A DNA stretch of 50,849 bases from positions 1 to 50,849 of the forward strand of contig NZ_MJGO01000003.1 in the NCBI RefSeq assembly GCF_001864895.1, given 5' to 3'. The stretch is from Curtobacterium sp. MCBA15_009. Its GTDB lineage: Bacteria > Actinomycetota > Actinomycetes > Actinomycetales > Microbacteriaceae. This document shows positions 32,368 to 40,119 of this stretch, piece after piece (positions within the stretch are counted from its first letter, which is position 1; every line of letters starts with the position of its first letter). The position numbers and the translations under genes are program-made. The notes under the pieces are model-generated. The model did not search any database. It was not told the origin of the DNA and was given only the letters and a program-made list of their open reading frames with translations.

Positions 32368-34518
32368 ATGTCTGGTCTCGGTTCCCCCGCTCCGTCCGCC
32401 GTCGCACCGTCCGCGGACATCGCCGCCGAGGCACAGCAGGCCCTCGCTGCCCTGACCGGCCGGCCCGACGCCGTGTTCCACCCCGGCCAGCTCGAGGCGA
32501 TCTCCGCCCTGGTCGAGCACCGGCAGCGCGCCCTCGTCGTGCAGCGCACCGGGTGGGGCAAGTCCGCCGTGTACTTCCTCGCGACCCTGCTGCTCCGTCG
32601 CCGTGGTGGCGGCCCGACGGTCCTGGTGTCGCCGCTGCTCGCCCTGATGCGCGACCAGGTGGCGGCGGCAGCCCGGGCCGGCGTCCGAGCGGTGTCGATC
32701 AACTCGGCGAACGCGCACGAGTGGGGCGAGACCCAGGCGGCGCTCGCCCGTGACGAGGTCGACGTGCTCCTCGTCTCCCCCGAACGCCTCAACAACCCGA
32801 AGTTCCGCGACGAGCAGATGCCGACCCTCATCGCCCGGATGGGCATGCTCGTGGTCGACGAAGCGCACTGCATCTCGGACTGGGGCCACGACTTCCGACC
32901 GGACTACCGGCGGCTGGCCGAGCTCATCCGCTCGCTCCCCCACGGCGTCCCCGTGCTGGCCACCACGGCGACCGCGAACGAGCGCGTGGTCGAGGACGTC
33001 GCCGAGCAGCTCACCGCCGGTCCCGCCGACCCGGTCTTCACGATCCGCGGGTCGCTCGCGCGAGCGTCCCTTCGCCTCGGCGTGCTGACGCTGCCCGACG
33101 CCCGGCAGCGACTCGGGTGGCTCCTCGCCCACCTCGGCGACCTGCCCGGCAGCGGCATCATCTACACGCTCACGGTCTCGGCGGCCGAGGACATCGCGCG
33201 GCTGCTGCGTGACAACGGGTACGCCGTCCGCGCCTACACGGGGCGCACCGACACCGACGAGCGGGAGCAGCTCGAGCAGCAGCTCAAGGGCAACGAATTG
33301 AAGGCCCTCGTCGCCACCAGTGCGCTCGGCATGGGCTTCGACAAGCCTGACCTCGGCTTCGTCGTGCACGTCGGCGCACCGTCGTCGCCCGTGGCGTACT
33401 ACCAGCAGATCGGTCGCGCCGGCCGCGCCACCGACAACGCCGACGTCCTGCTGCTGCCCGGGCGCGAGGACCGCGAGATCTGGCAGTACTTCGCCAGCGC
33501 CTCGATGCCGACCGAAGCCCGCGCGGCCGCCGTGCTCGACGCCCTGTCGACCGACACCGCGATGTCGACCGTCGCCCTCGAAGGCCTGGTCGACATCAAG
33601 CGCTCCACCCTCGAACTCCTGCTCAAGGTGCTCGACGTCGACGGTGCCGTCCGACGGGTCACCGGCGGCTGGGTCGCGACCGGGCAGCCCTGGCAGTACG
33701 ACGCACCCCGGTACGAACGCGTCGCCGCGGCCCGTGCCGCCGAGGCCGCGTCGATGCTCGACTACGAGGCCACCTCTGCCTGCCGCATGCAGCTGCTGCA
33801 GCAGGACCTCGACGACCCCTCCGCAGAGCCCTGCGGCCGGTGCGACAACTGCGCGGGCGCCTGGTTCCCGACCGACGTCTCCGACTCCGACTCGACCGGT
33901 GCCGCCGCCGCCCTCGACAAGGTCGGCGTCGAGGTCGCCCCGCGTGCGCAGTGGCCCTCCGGTATGGCCTCGCTCGGCGTCGCGGTCCGCGGCAAGATCG
34001 GCCCCGACGAACTCGTGCAGCCCGGCCGAGCTGTGGCGCGTCTGACCGACCTCGGCTGGGGTGGGCCACTGCGGGCACTGTTCGGGTCGGGTGTGCCGGA
34101 TGCGCCCGTGTCGCGGGAACTCGTCGAGGGCTGCGTCCGTGCGCTGAAGGACTGGCCGTGGGAGACCCGGCCGACCGGTGTCGTGGCGATGTCCTCGCGG
34201 TCACGGCCCGAACTCGTCGGGTCGCTCGCGCAGGCGCTGTCCACGATCGGCCGGCTGCAGTTCCTCGGCACGCTCGGCCGGAACGGCGGCACGCCCCGCG
34301 GGGACGGCGCGACGAACAGCGCGTACCGACTGTCCGGCGTGTGGGACACCTTCACGGTGGACCCGTCGCTCGCCGCCGCTCTGCAGGCCCACGAGGGCCC
34401 GGTGCTGCTCGTGGACGACCTGGTCGACAGCCGGTGGACGATGACCGTGGCGGGGCGGGAGCTCCGTCGCGCGGGTGCGTCGGCCGTGCTGCCGTTCGCG
34501 TTGGCGACGGTGGCCTGA
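32368..34518 (+). CDS. recQ: RecQ-family DNA helicase with C-terminal phosphoribosyltransferase-like region
   Basis: A 716-residue 3'-5' DNA helicase. Walker A is TGWGKS (61-66), DEAH is at 164-167 followed by the RecQ signature SDWGHDFRPDYRRL, and motif VI is QQIGRAGRA. The zinc module has C in SACRMQLL and CGRCDNC near 472-495. No HRDC domain follows. Instead the last 200 residues end in VLLVDDLVDSRWTMTVAGREL (679-699), the PRPP-binding motif of phosphoribosyltransferases. This arrangement occurs in actinobacterial RecQ-like proteins; the role of the tail is not known. Its 3' end converges on the lipoprotein gene at 34555. Confidence 0.9.
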   Translation: MSGLGSPAPSAVAPSADIAAEAQQALAALTGRPDAVFHPGQLEAISALVEHRQRALVVQRTGWGKSAVYFLATLLLRRRGGGPTVLVSPLLALMRDQVAAAARAGVRAVSINSANAHEWGETQAALARDEVDVLLVSPERLNNPKFRDEQMPTLIARMGMLVVDEAHCISDWGHDFRPDYRRLAELIRSLPHGVPVLATTATANERVVEDVAEQLTAGPADPVFTIRGSLARASLRLGVLTLPDARQRLGWLLAHLGDLPGSGIIYTLTVSAAEDIARLLRDNGYAVRAYTGRTDTDEREQLEQQLKGNELKALVATSALGMGFDKPDLGFVVHVGAPSSPVAYYQQIGRAGRATDNADVLLLPGREDREIWQYFASASMPTEARAAAVLDALSTDTAMSTVALEGLVDIKRSTLELLLKVLDVDGAVRRVTGGWVATGQPWQYDAPRYERVAAARAAEAASMLDYEATSACRMQLLQQDLDDPSAEPCGRCDNCAGAWFPTDVSDSDSTGAAAALDKVGVEVAPRAQWPSGMASLGVAVRGKIGPDELVQPGRAVARLTDLGWGGPLRALFGSGVPDAPVSRELVEGCVRALKDWPWETRPTGVVAMSSRSRPELVGSLAQALSTIGRLQFLGTLGRNGGTPRGDGATNSAYRLSGVWDTFTVDPSLAAALQAHEGPVLLVDDLVDSRWTMTVAGRELRRAGASAVLPFALATVA

Positions 34519-34554
34519 GCCGGGTCAGGGCACGGCGCTGGGGATCCGCCAGCG

Positions 34555-35052
34555 TCAGTACTCGTACGGCAGGTCGAAGTCCTGCGGCAACCCGAAGCAG
34601 GCGGAGCCGGAGATGACGTCGATCACCGTGCCGTCGTCCCAGATGGTCACCAGGAGCTGCACCCCGTCCGGGTCGATGATCTGGACCCGGACGTCGCCGC
34701 GCCGCAACGGGTCCTCGCTGACGTCGTAGCCGTCCCTCGTGGCGAACGTCTCGGCGATGCGCTGCTGCGCAGCCGTCGCGTCCACCCCCTCGCTCAGGGT
34801 CGCTCGGATGTTGCCGCTCCACCGCACGCCGGAGGAGCAGTCGAGGAACGATCCGGTCGACAGCTGTCGCACCGACCCGACCTGCGTGGACGGCAGCGCG
34901 TGGATCGTCCGCAGCTCGGCACGCTGCACGGTCGCCTTCACGACGGCGAGGCGCTCATCCGGGTCAGCGGGCAGTGGGTCGGCGTGCGCACAACCGGCCA
35001 GCAGCAGCCCGACCGCGGCGGCTGTGGCGACCGCGATCGTTCGAGCGCGCAT
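34555..35052 (-). CDS. Two-cysteine lipoprotein, array member 1
   Basis: A 165-residue lipoprotein (MRARTIAVAT to LLLAGC lipobox). The mature part has a helix (ERLAVVKATVQRAELRTI), then FLDCSSGVRWSGNI, a helix with VDATAAQQRIAETF, strands (VQLLVTIWDDGTVIDV) and ISGSACFGLPQDF. It shares this plan, and most of the FxxC...W-G-I and (S/A)CFxxP cysteine boxes, with the lipoprotein at 35428, and more distantly with those at 35931 and 37026. A disulfide between the two boxes is likely. It overlaps the small membrane gene by one base. A role as immunity or accessory protein of the type VII locus is inferred from position. Confidence 0.72.
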   Translation of the reverse strand: MRARTIAVATAAAVGLLLAGCAHADPLPADPDERLAVVKATVQRAELRTIHALPSTQVGSVRQLSTGSFLDCSSGVRWSGNIRATLSEGVDATAAQQRIAETFATRDGYDVSEDPLRRGDVRVQIIDPDGVQLLVTIWDDGTVIDVISGSACFGLPQDFDLPYEY

Positions 35053-35390
35053 CAGGCACCACCGGAGTTCGCGACGGTCACCATCACGACGACGACCAGC
35101 AGGAGGACCTCGAAAGCGAGCAGGACGCCAGCGAACAGGACGGCGACGATGCCGAGCACACGAACGAGACGGCTCGCATCCGTCACGTCAGCGATCCCCA
35201 TCAGCGTCCCGAGCGCTGAGAACACCATCACGAGCGACCAGAAGATCGCCCACCCCGGTCTCCCGTGGGACACGCCTTCCAGTGACAGGTACGCCACCAG
35301 AGCACTGACGACCGTCAGCGCTGCCGGGACGAGGATCTTCCAGTGCTGCACACGCCCCCGCGCAGCGGACGACTCTTCACCGGACTCCAT
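35052..35390 (-). CDS. Small membrane protein in the lipoprotein array
   Basis: 112 residues with a polar N-terminus (MESGEESSAARGRVQHW) and three hydrophobic segments at about 20-37, 44-64 and 78-105. No family is recognised. ATG 35390 has GGGGAG about four bases upstream. It overlaps the next lipoprotein gene by one base (TGATG), so both belong to the same transcript. It may anchor or assist the adjacent lipoprotein. Confidence 0.65.
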   Translation of the reverse strand: MESGEESSAARGRVQHWKILVPAALTVVSALVAYLSLEGVSHGRPGWAIFWSLVMVFSALGTLMGIADVTDASRLVRVLGIVAVLFAGVLLAFEVLLLVVVVMVTVANSGGA

Positions 35391-35427
35391 CGGCTCCCCC
35401 CTTCCGTACACGTTCGCATCGTCACCG

Positions 35428-35934
35428 TCAGTAGCTCGATGGTGGCACCCAGTCGTCCGGAACCCTGAAGCACGCCGAGAACGAATTGACGTCGATCTTC
35501 CGGCCGTCGTCCCAGACGGACGCCAACAGTCGCACACCCTGCCGGTCGACGAACGCGTACCGCAGCGACCCGACGGACGTCCGATCATGACTGACGTCCA
35601 ACTGCTCGCGTCGCGCCGCCGCACCCATGCCCCGCAGGACCCGCTCGGCGTCGGTGCCCTCGGCGAGCGTCGCCTGGATGTTCCCGGACCACAGGAAGCC
35701 GGTCGAGCAACTCAGGAAGGATGCAGTCTCGATCTGGTGCGTCGCCACCACATCGGACGGCGGGATCAGATCGATGATCGACTCTTCGGCGTCCTGCGCG
35801 GACTTCTTGGCCTGGGCCGTACTGACCTCCGGGTCCTCCACCGGCCCACGCACCAGGGCACAACCGCTCAGCAGGACGACCATCGCGCTGACAGCACCGG
35901 TGGCGCCGAGCAGCAGGCGGGGACGCGCGGTCAC
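35428..35934 (-). CDS. Two-cysteine lipoprotein, array member 2
   Basis: A 168-residue lipoprotein whose signal ends VLLSGC. The mature part matches member 1 box by box: a helix rich in A/E/I, FLSCSTGFLWSGNIQATLAEGTDA, VRLLASVWDDGRKIDV and FSACFRVPDDW. Two GTG codons are adjacent at its start (35937 and 35934); the second overlaps the stop of member 3 by four bases (GTGA) and has the better spacing to GGGGGTGG. This is the closest paralogue of the gene at 34555. Confidence 0.7.
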   Translation of the reverse strand: MTARPRLLLGATGAVSAMVVLLSGCALVRGPVEDPEVSTAQAKKSAQDAEESIIDLIPPSDVVATHQIETASFLSCSTGFLWSGNIQATLAEGTDAERVLRGMGAAARREQLDVSHDRTSVGSLRYAFVDRQGVRLLASVWDDGRKIDVNSFSACFRVPDDWVPPSSY

Positions 35935-36446
35935 CACGAGCCACCCCCGAAGAACACCTCGGGCACCGCGAAGCACGGCGACGAGGACAAGATGTGCACG
36001 GTGTTCGGTTCGGTCCCGAGTGAGACCAGGTACCCCTCCCCGTCATCAGCCGAGAGGTCGATCGTCGCGAGTCCATCGGAATCCCGACGCTTCTCGAGAT
36101 CCCACCCCGACTTGCCGCGCCACGCATCCTCGACCGCCGCGACGACAGTATGCATGTCGGGCTCCCCGCTCGTGACGACGATCGTGGCACCGACCCACTG
36201 ACGCTGGTGTTCGCCGCAGGGGAAGAGCGTGCCCTTCTCCTGCTGCCGGACACGTGATCGGTCGGGGACGGCCTCCGCGATCTCCCGTTCCGTGCGCTGG
36301 GTCTCCGCCTTCGCCTTGCCGATGACGACTTCGGGCGACGCGGTGGGTGCTGCGGGCTCGCCGGCTGCGGGTCGATCGTTGCCCGGTGCCGAGCAGCCCG
36401 TCAGCAAGGCCACGAGGACGATCGGCGCGATGAGTCTGAGTCGCAT
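35931..36446 (-). CDS. Two-cysteine lipoprotein, array member 3
   Basis: A 171-residue lipoprotein (MRLRLIAPIVLVALLTGC). A Pro/Ala linker (PAAGEPAAPTASPEV) precedes a helix (KAKAETQRTEREIAEAVPDRS), then TLFPCGEHQRQWVG, a helix (MHTVVAAVEDAWRG), strands and SSSPCFAVPEVFFGGG. It is very similar to member 4 (37026), including LIAPIV, AVPDRSRVRQQEKG and CFAVPE, which points to recent duplication. ATG 36446 is the only start that gives a lipoprotein signal. Confidence 0.72.
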   Translation of the reverse strand: MRLRLIAPIVLVALLTGCSAPGNDRPAAGEPAAPTASPEVVIGKAKAETQRTEREIAEAVPDRSRVRQQEKGTLFPCGEHQRQWVGATIVVTSGEPDMHTVVAAVEDAWRGKSGWDLEKRRDSDGLATIDLSADDGEGYLVSLGTEPNTVHILSSSPCFAVPEVFFGGGSW

Positions 36447-36479
36447 GTTCTGTCCGAAGTTGGTCGTCGTCGGTAGCGG

Positions 36480-36980
36480 TCGATGGATGCTCGACGTCAT
36501 GGAGCCGACTCGAATGGCGTCACAGGTCTTCCGACGAACCAAGGGCAGTTCGCTGCTCGCCGTTCTGCGGACCTGCGCGGACTTCTCGAGGGGCTTCGCA
36601 TCGTGAGCCAGCGGGACGTCCACGAGGCCGCCGCTGGCCACTGACCGAACTGCCTCCCCATCTCGGCGGCACCGAGGAAGACCGTTCCGGTGACCGATTG
36701 GTCCCATCCCACGAGCTCCCACCCAGCACGATCCAGGGGTCGCCCGAGCGGTGGACCGTCGTAGTCCTCGACTACGACTCGAACCCCTGCGGTGGGCTTC
36801 CATTCGTTCACCGAATAAGCCGACTTGAGGAGATCACTGCTGGAAGCGGCGACGTCGTCTTCACGCTGGTCAGCATCAGTGGCGGTCACTATGACGATTG
36901 TGGTCCCAGAGCCATCGTCGAGGCGGCCAGCGCGATCGTCGTCCCTCGCCTCATGTCGACCCGCTCGACACGTCGCTCCT
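36480..36980 (-). pseudogene. Probable decayed gene between lipoproteins 3 and 4
   Basis: The roughly 580-base gap between members 3 and 4 has no intact gene. On the minus strand a signal-like start (MRRGTTIALAASTMALG, about 36957-36905) meets a stop after a few more codons. Protein-like sequence then continues in another frame (SSDLLKSAYSVNEWKP to FLGAAEMGRQFGQWP, about 36880-36640) and again in a third (VDVPLAHDAKPLEKSAQV, about 36625-36490). Two frameshifts in a former small exported protein would explain this. Similarity to the lipoproteins is not evident, so origin is open. Confidence 0.4.
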
Positions 36981-37025
36981 CCATGGCCATCACGCCCTGT
37001 CGGGCTGCCCGGAGTCGACTCGCGA

Positions 37026-37550
37026 TCACCAGGTGCCACCGCCCGAGAAGATCTCCGGCACGGCGAAGCACGACGACGACGACCGGATGTGCACAGTCTT
37101 CGCTTCGGTCCCTCGTGAGATCAGGTAGCCTTCCCCGTCACTGGTCGAGATGTCGATCGTCGCGAGTCCCACCGTGTCTTCACGCTTGTCGATCGTCCAG
37201 CCCGACCGGTCGCTCCACGCCTTCTCGACAGCCGCGACGACCGCGTCCATGTCGGGCTCGTCGGTCGTCACGACGTTCGTGCCTCCCGACCACTGACGCT
37301 GGCGCTTACCACACGGGAAGAGCGCCCCCTTCTCCTGCTGACGAACACTCGATCGGTCGGGTACGACCTCGGCGATCTCGAGCTCGACGCGTTGCGTCCG
37401 CGCCTTCGCCGCACGGATCTCGACCTCGGGCGAGGCGCTCGGGGTCGCCGGTTCGGAAGGAGCTTCGGGTCGGTTGTTGTCCATGGTCGAACATCCCGTC
37501 AGGAGAGTCAGGAACACGATCGGTGCGATGAGCTTGCGTGAGCGGTTCAT
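37026..37550 (-). CDS. Two-cysteine lipoprotein, array member 4
   Basis: A 174-residue lipoprotein ([20 protein letters not shown]), a close paralogue of member 3: the same Pro/Ala/Ser linker, VVPDRSSVRQQEKGALFPCGKRQRQWSGG, MDAVVAAVEKAWSDRSGW, DGEGYLISRGTEAKTVHI and SSSCFAVPEIFSGGG. Its ATG overlaps the stop of the DUF1023-like hydrolase by four bases (ATGA). Direct coupling to a candidate secreted effector is typical of a cognate immunity gene, which is the best guess for its role. An alternative is an envelope partner needed for the hydrolase's activity. Confidence 0.75.
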   Translation of the reverse strand: MNRSRKLIAPIVFLTLLTGCSTMDNNRPEAPSEPATPSASPEVEIRAAKARTQRVELEIAEVVPDRSSVRQQEKGALFPCGKRQRQWSGGTNVVTTDEPDMDAVVAAVEKAWSDRSGWTIDKREDTVGLATIDISTSDGEGYLISRGTEAKTVHIRSSSSCFAVPEIFSGGGTW

Positions 37551-39361
37551 CGCACCCCGTAGATGACTTTGTCGATGTGGTCCAGCACGGCTCGATTCTC
37601 TCGCGCGTTGGACGCGATCAGGTTGTGGTTGTCCAACAGCACACCCTGATCGGGGTAGGCGTAGTCCACTCCCATCACCGAACCCGTCTTGATGAAGGAC
37701 TCGGGTCCGGCGTAGAAGTGCTGTTCGAAGGCGTCCGAGGTGCCGGGGTTCCGGCCGTCCCACACCTTCCCCGTCAACTGGGCTTCCCACAGCAGGTCGG
37801 GGTAGCTCTCGTGGACGTAGTTCGTCGACGGGTCCGGGGACCACTGCTCGGGCATGCCGGCACCCGCGAGCGACACGACGTTGTCCCAGTGCGCACCGGC
37901 GACCTCGGCGGACGTGACGTTCGCCAGCCCCCAACTGTGTGCGATCGCAGTCGACTCTGCCGCGCGGACGATCGGGCTGCTCGCGTTCAACCCCTGTTCG
38001 AACGACGCGAGCTGCTTCCCGGACTGCAGGGCGAACTCTTCGTCGTTGGCCTCGAAGATCTTGGTGAGGTCCATGTCGCTCTTCTGTCCGTACTCCCCCG
38101 GGTACCGACCGTCCTTGTACACGAACACGACGGTATCGGGGTGGCCCGCGACGATGGAGGATGCGATCGCCTGCGTCGAGCCGTCGTAGAACTTGGCCAG
38201 GTCGGCGAACGTACCCGGCGTGTACGTGACGACGTGCTTCGTCTGGTCGGTGATCGTCCCCTCCATCTCGATGATGCGGGACCGATCGGGGTCGTACAGG
38301 TACAGCTGCCTCGTCGGGCTGTCTCCGACGGCATCCTTGAGGTAAGCGATCTCGGCTTCGAGTTCGGCCCGACGCTTCTCGAGGGCACGGGTGCTGACGT
38401 GGCCCTCGAGCGCAGCGATGGTCACCATCACCGAGTAGAGCTCGGTCTGGTCGGCATCGAGCCGGTCCTGCGCGTTCGTCTTGTTCGCCGCCACACGTGC
38501 CTGCGGTGCCAGTCCGTCGAGCGCTCCCATCGTCACCGGCATGGTGGCGAGGAACCACTGCTGCTGTTCGCTGAACCCAGTCGGGTCGGCCGGGTCACCG
38601 ATCGCGGTCCACCACGCGGCCACGGCCTCGGGCGACGCAGCCGCGATCTTCTTCGCCAGGTCGGGGTTGTCGGCGAGGAGCATCTCGCGGTCGGTCGCGG
38701 ACAGCCCGACCAGCAGCGCCAACAGGTCGTCGGGCGACTTGCTGGCGACGTCGACTCCCGAGAAGTTGCTCAGTCCGCCGAGGACGTCCTGGTTCTGCAG
38801 CGCGGCCGCGCAGGTCGCGTCGATACGGCGGCGATCGGAGACGAGGGTGTCCCATTCGGCGTCGATCGCACGGAGGTCGCTCTGTGCATCGTCGATCAGC
38901 CCCTGCGCCTTGGCCTTCTGCTTGGCGAGGTCAGCCTTCGCAGCTTCGTCGTCCGGAGCGGGCTTGCCGGTCAGCAGCGGCGAGGTCGTTTGGGGGAACA
39001 GCTCAGGGAACGGCATCTTCGCGCGCGCCGACGCCAAGTCCTGCTCCGCCGTCGCGCGACGCGTCTCGAGCACGACCTGCCGGTCCTTGATCTGCGTCAG
39101 CGCACCGGCGTACGTCGTGAGCGCCGTCGCCTGCTTCTCGAGGCCGGTCGCCACGAGCTCGATGTCAGCCGCCTTCTTCGAGAGCTCCGCCGCGAAGGAC
39201 CGCTGGCTCGCTGCCTCCCAGTCGACGCCGGACTGCGACGCCACGGACTGGATGGTGCGCTGGGCATCACGAACCTTGGCGGCACGCGCGGTGCGCAGCG
39301 CTGCGACGCCCTGGATACCGGCCGGACTGCCCTGACCGGGGTCCGCCTCCGACCAGCTCAC
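37547..39361 (-). CDS. Esx-like N-terminus plus DUF1023-type alpha/beta hydrolase, candidate type VII effector
   Basis: A 604-residue protein with no signal peptide. Residues about 15-175 are helical and coiled-coil-like, with [15 protein letters not shown] (46-60) resembling the WXG100/LXG helical hairpin. A middle region (about 185-345) is also helical. Residues about 360-604 match the DUF1023 hydrolase plan: [10 protein letters not shown] (375-384) as oxyanion loop, VVFVYKDG, the nucleophile elbow AHSWG with S476, [17 protein letters not shown], and H579 in LDNHN as likely catalytic His. The GTG start overlaps the small Esx-like gene (GTGA), and its stop overlaps lipoprotein 4. Position and architecture suggest a secreted lipase or esterase; this has not been shown by the sequence itself. 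Confidence 0.75.
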   Translation of the reverse strand: MSWSEADPGQGSPAGIQGVAALRTARAAKVRDAQRTIQSVASQSGVDWEAASQRSFAAELSKKAADIELVATGLEKQATALTTYAGALTQIKDRQVVLETRRATAEQDLASARAKMPFPELFPQTTSPLLTGKPAPDDEAAKADLAKQKAKAQGLIDDAQSDLRAIDAEWDTLVSDRRRIDATCAAALQNQDVLGGLSNFSGVDVASKSPDDLLALLVGLSATDREMLLADNPDLAKKIAAASPEAVAAWWTAIGDPADPTGFSEQQQWFLATMPVTMGALDGLAPQARVAANKTNAQDRLDADQTELYSVMVTIAALEGHVSTRALEKRRAELEAEIAYLKDAVGDSPTRQLYLYDPDRSRIIEMEGTITDQTKHVVTYTPGTFADLAKFYDGSTQAIASSIVAGHPDTVVFVYKDGRYPGEYGQKSDMDLTKIFEANDEEFALQSGKQLASFEQGLNASSPIVRAAESTAIAHSWGLANVTSAEVAGAHWDNVVSLAGAGMPEQWSPDPSTNYVHESYPDLLWEAQLTGKVWDGRNPGTSDAFEQHFYAGPESFIKTGSVMGVDYAYPDQGVLLDNHNLIASNARENRAVLDHIDKVIYGVR

Positions 39362-39645
39362 TTGCCGGCCGCCTGTGCCTGGGCGGCATCGGCGTCGGCG
39401 TACGACCGCTTCACCGACGTCGGGAACTTGCCGGCGTCGCGGATGCTGTCGGCAGCGATCTTCGACCGCTGGACCTGCTGCGCCGTGGCGTCGCGCAGGG
39501 CACCCGACACGACGTCAGATCCCAGCTCGGCGTTCCCCTGACCGCCCTCGATCTTCGATCCGATCTCGATGTCGTCCCCCGCTGCTGTCACCTTCGTCGA
39601 CAGCGCGTCCAGCGCGTCGTACGAGATCTTGAGCTTGCCGCTCAC
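39358..39645 (-). CDS. Small Esx-like helical protein
   Basis: 95 residues, almost wholly helical, without signal peptide or membrane segment: ISYDALDALSTKVTAAGDDIEI, a turn with GGQGNAELG, then a long helix ending [13 protein letters not shown]. Size, helix-turn-helix plan and position fit an ESAT-6/WXG100-superfamily partner, but the W-x-G turn is absent, so the family call is tentative. The GTG start has GGGGGTGA upstream. It overlaps the hydrolase gene, so it may be the hydrolase's dedicated chaperone or secretion partner. Confidence 0.65.
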   Translation of the reverse strand: MSGKLKISYDALDALSTKVTAAGDDIEIGSKIEGGQGNAELGSDVVSGALRDATAQQVQRSKIAADSIRDAGKFPTSVKRSYADADAAQAQAAGK

Positions 39646-39662
39646 CCGTCACCCCCATGACA

Positions 39663-39701
39663 GGGAGGGCCGACGCCGCACTGCTGCGGCATCGGCCTCC
39701 C
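39663..39701 (-). terminator. Intra-operon hairpin between the two Esx-like genes
   Basis: GGGAGGGCCGACGCCGCA pairs with TGCGGCATCGGCCTCCC (one bulge, one G-T pair). It lies 18 bases after the stop of the WXG100 gene. It would reduce read-through, giving more WXG100 transcript than effector transcript. Confidence 0.65.
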
Positions 39702-39719
39702 GATGTCAGATCTCTCCGC

Positions 39720-40016
39720 TCAGCGACCGAGCTTCGACGCGAGCTGCTGGTCGACGTCGCCCAGCGTGTGGGCGGTGGTGCGCAGGAACTGCGCCAGGTC
39801 GTTCAGCCCGCCGATGGTGTTCTGCGCGCCGGTGGTGAAGCGCTGGTAGGCCTCGTTGTACGCACCCGAGGAGCGGTCCGTCTGGAACCCCGCCTGGGTC
39901 AGCGAGGCGATCTGCGCCTGCAGCTTGTACAGGGTCGCGTTGATCTCGTCACGGCCGGCGACGAGCCGGTCGGCGTTGCTGTTGAGCTCCTGGTACGAGA
40001 CGTTGATGTTCGCCAC
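39720..40016 (-). CDS. WXG100-family protein (EsxA-like)
   Basis: A 98-residue helical hairpin protein of the WXG100 family: helix 1 SYQELNSNADRLVAGRDEINATLYKLQAQIASL, turn near GFQTDRSSGAY where the Trp of WxG is replaced, helix 2 NEAYQRFTTGAQNTIGGLNDLAQFLRTTAHTLGD. Such proteins are secreted as dimers by type VII systems and are needed for export of other substrates. The GTG start has AAGGGG about eight bases upstream. It lies 103 bases downstream of the EssC-type motor gene on the same strand. Confidence 0.85.
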   Translation of the reverse strand: MANINVSYQELNSNADRLVAGRDEINATLYKLQAQIASLTQAGFQTDRSSGAYNEAYQRFTTGAQNTIGGLNDLAQFLRTTAHTLGDVDQQLASKLGR

Positions 40017-40119
40017 GGTTGCACCCCTTCACGGTGGTCGGTGTCGCCAGCCCCTCCGGCGACTACGCCCACCGTACCACCACGTGATAAAACCTCGCGC
40101 GTGAGATGTCTACCCCCTG

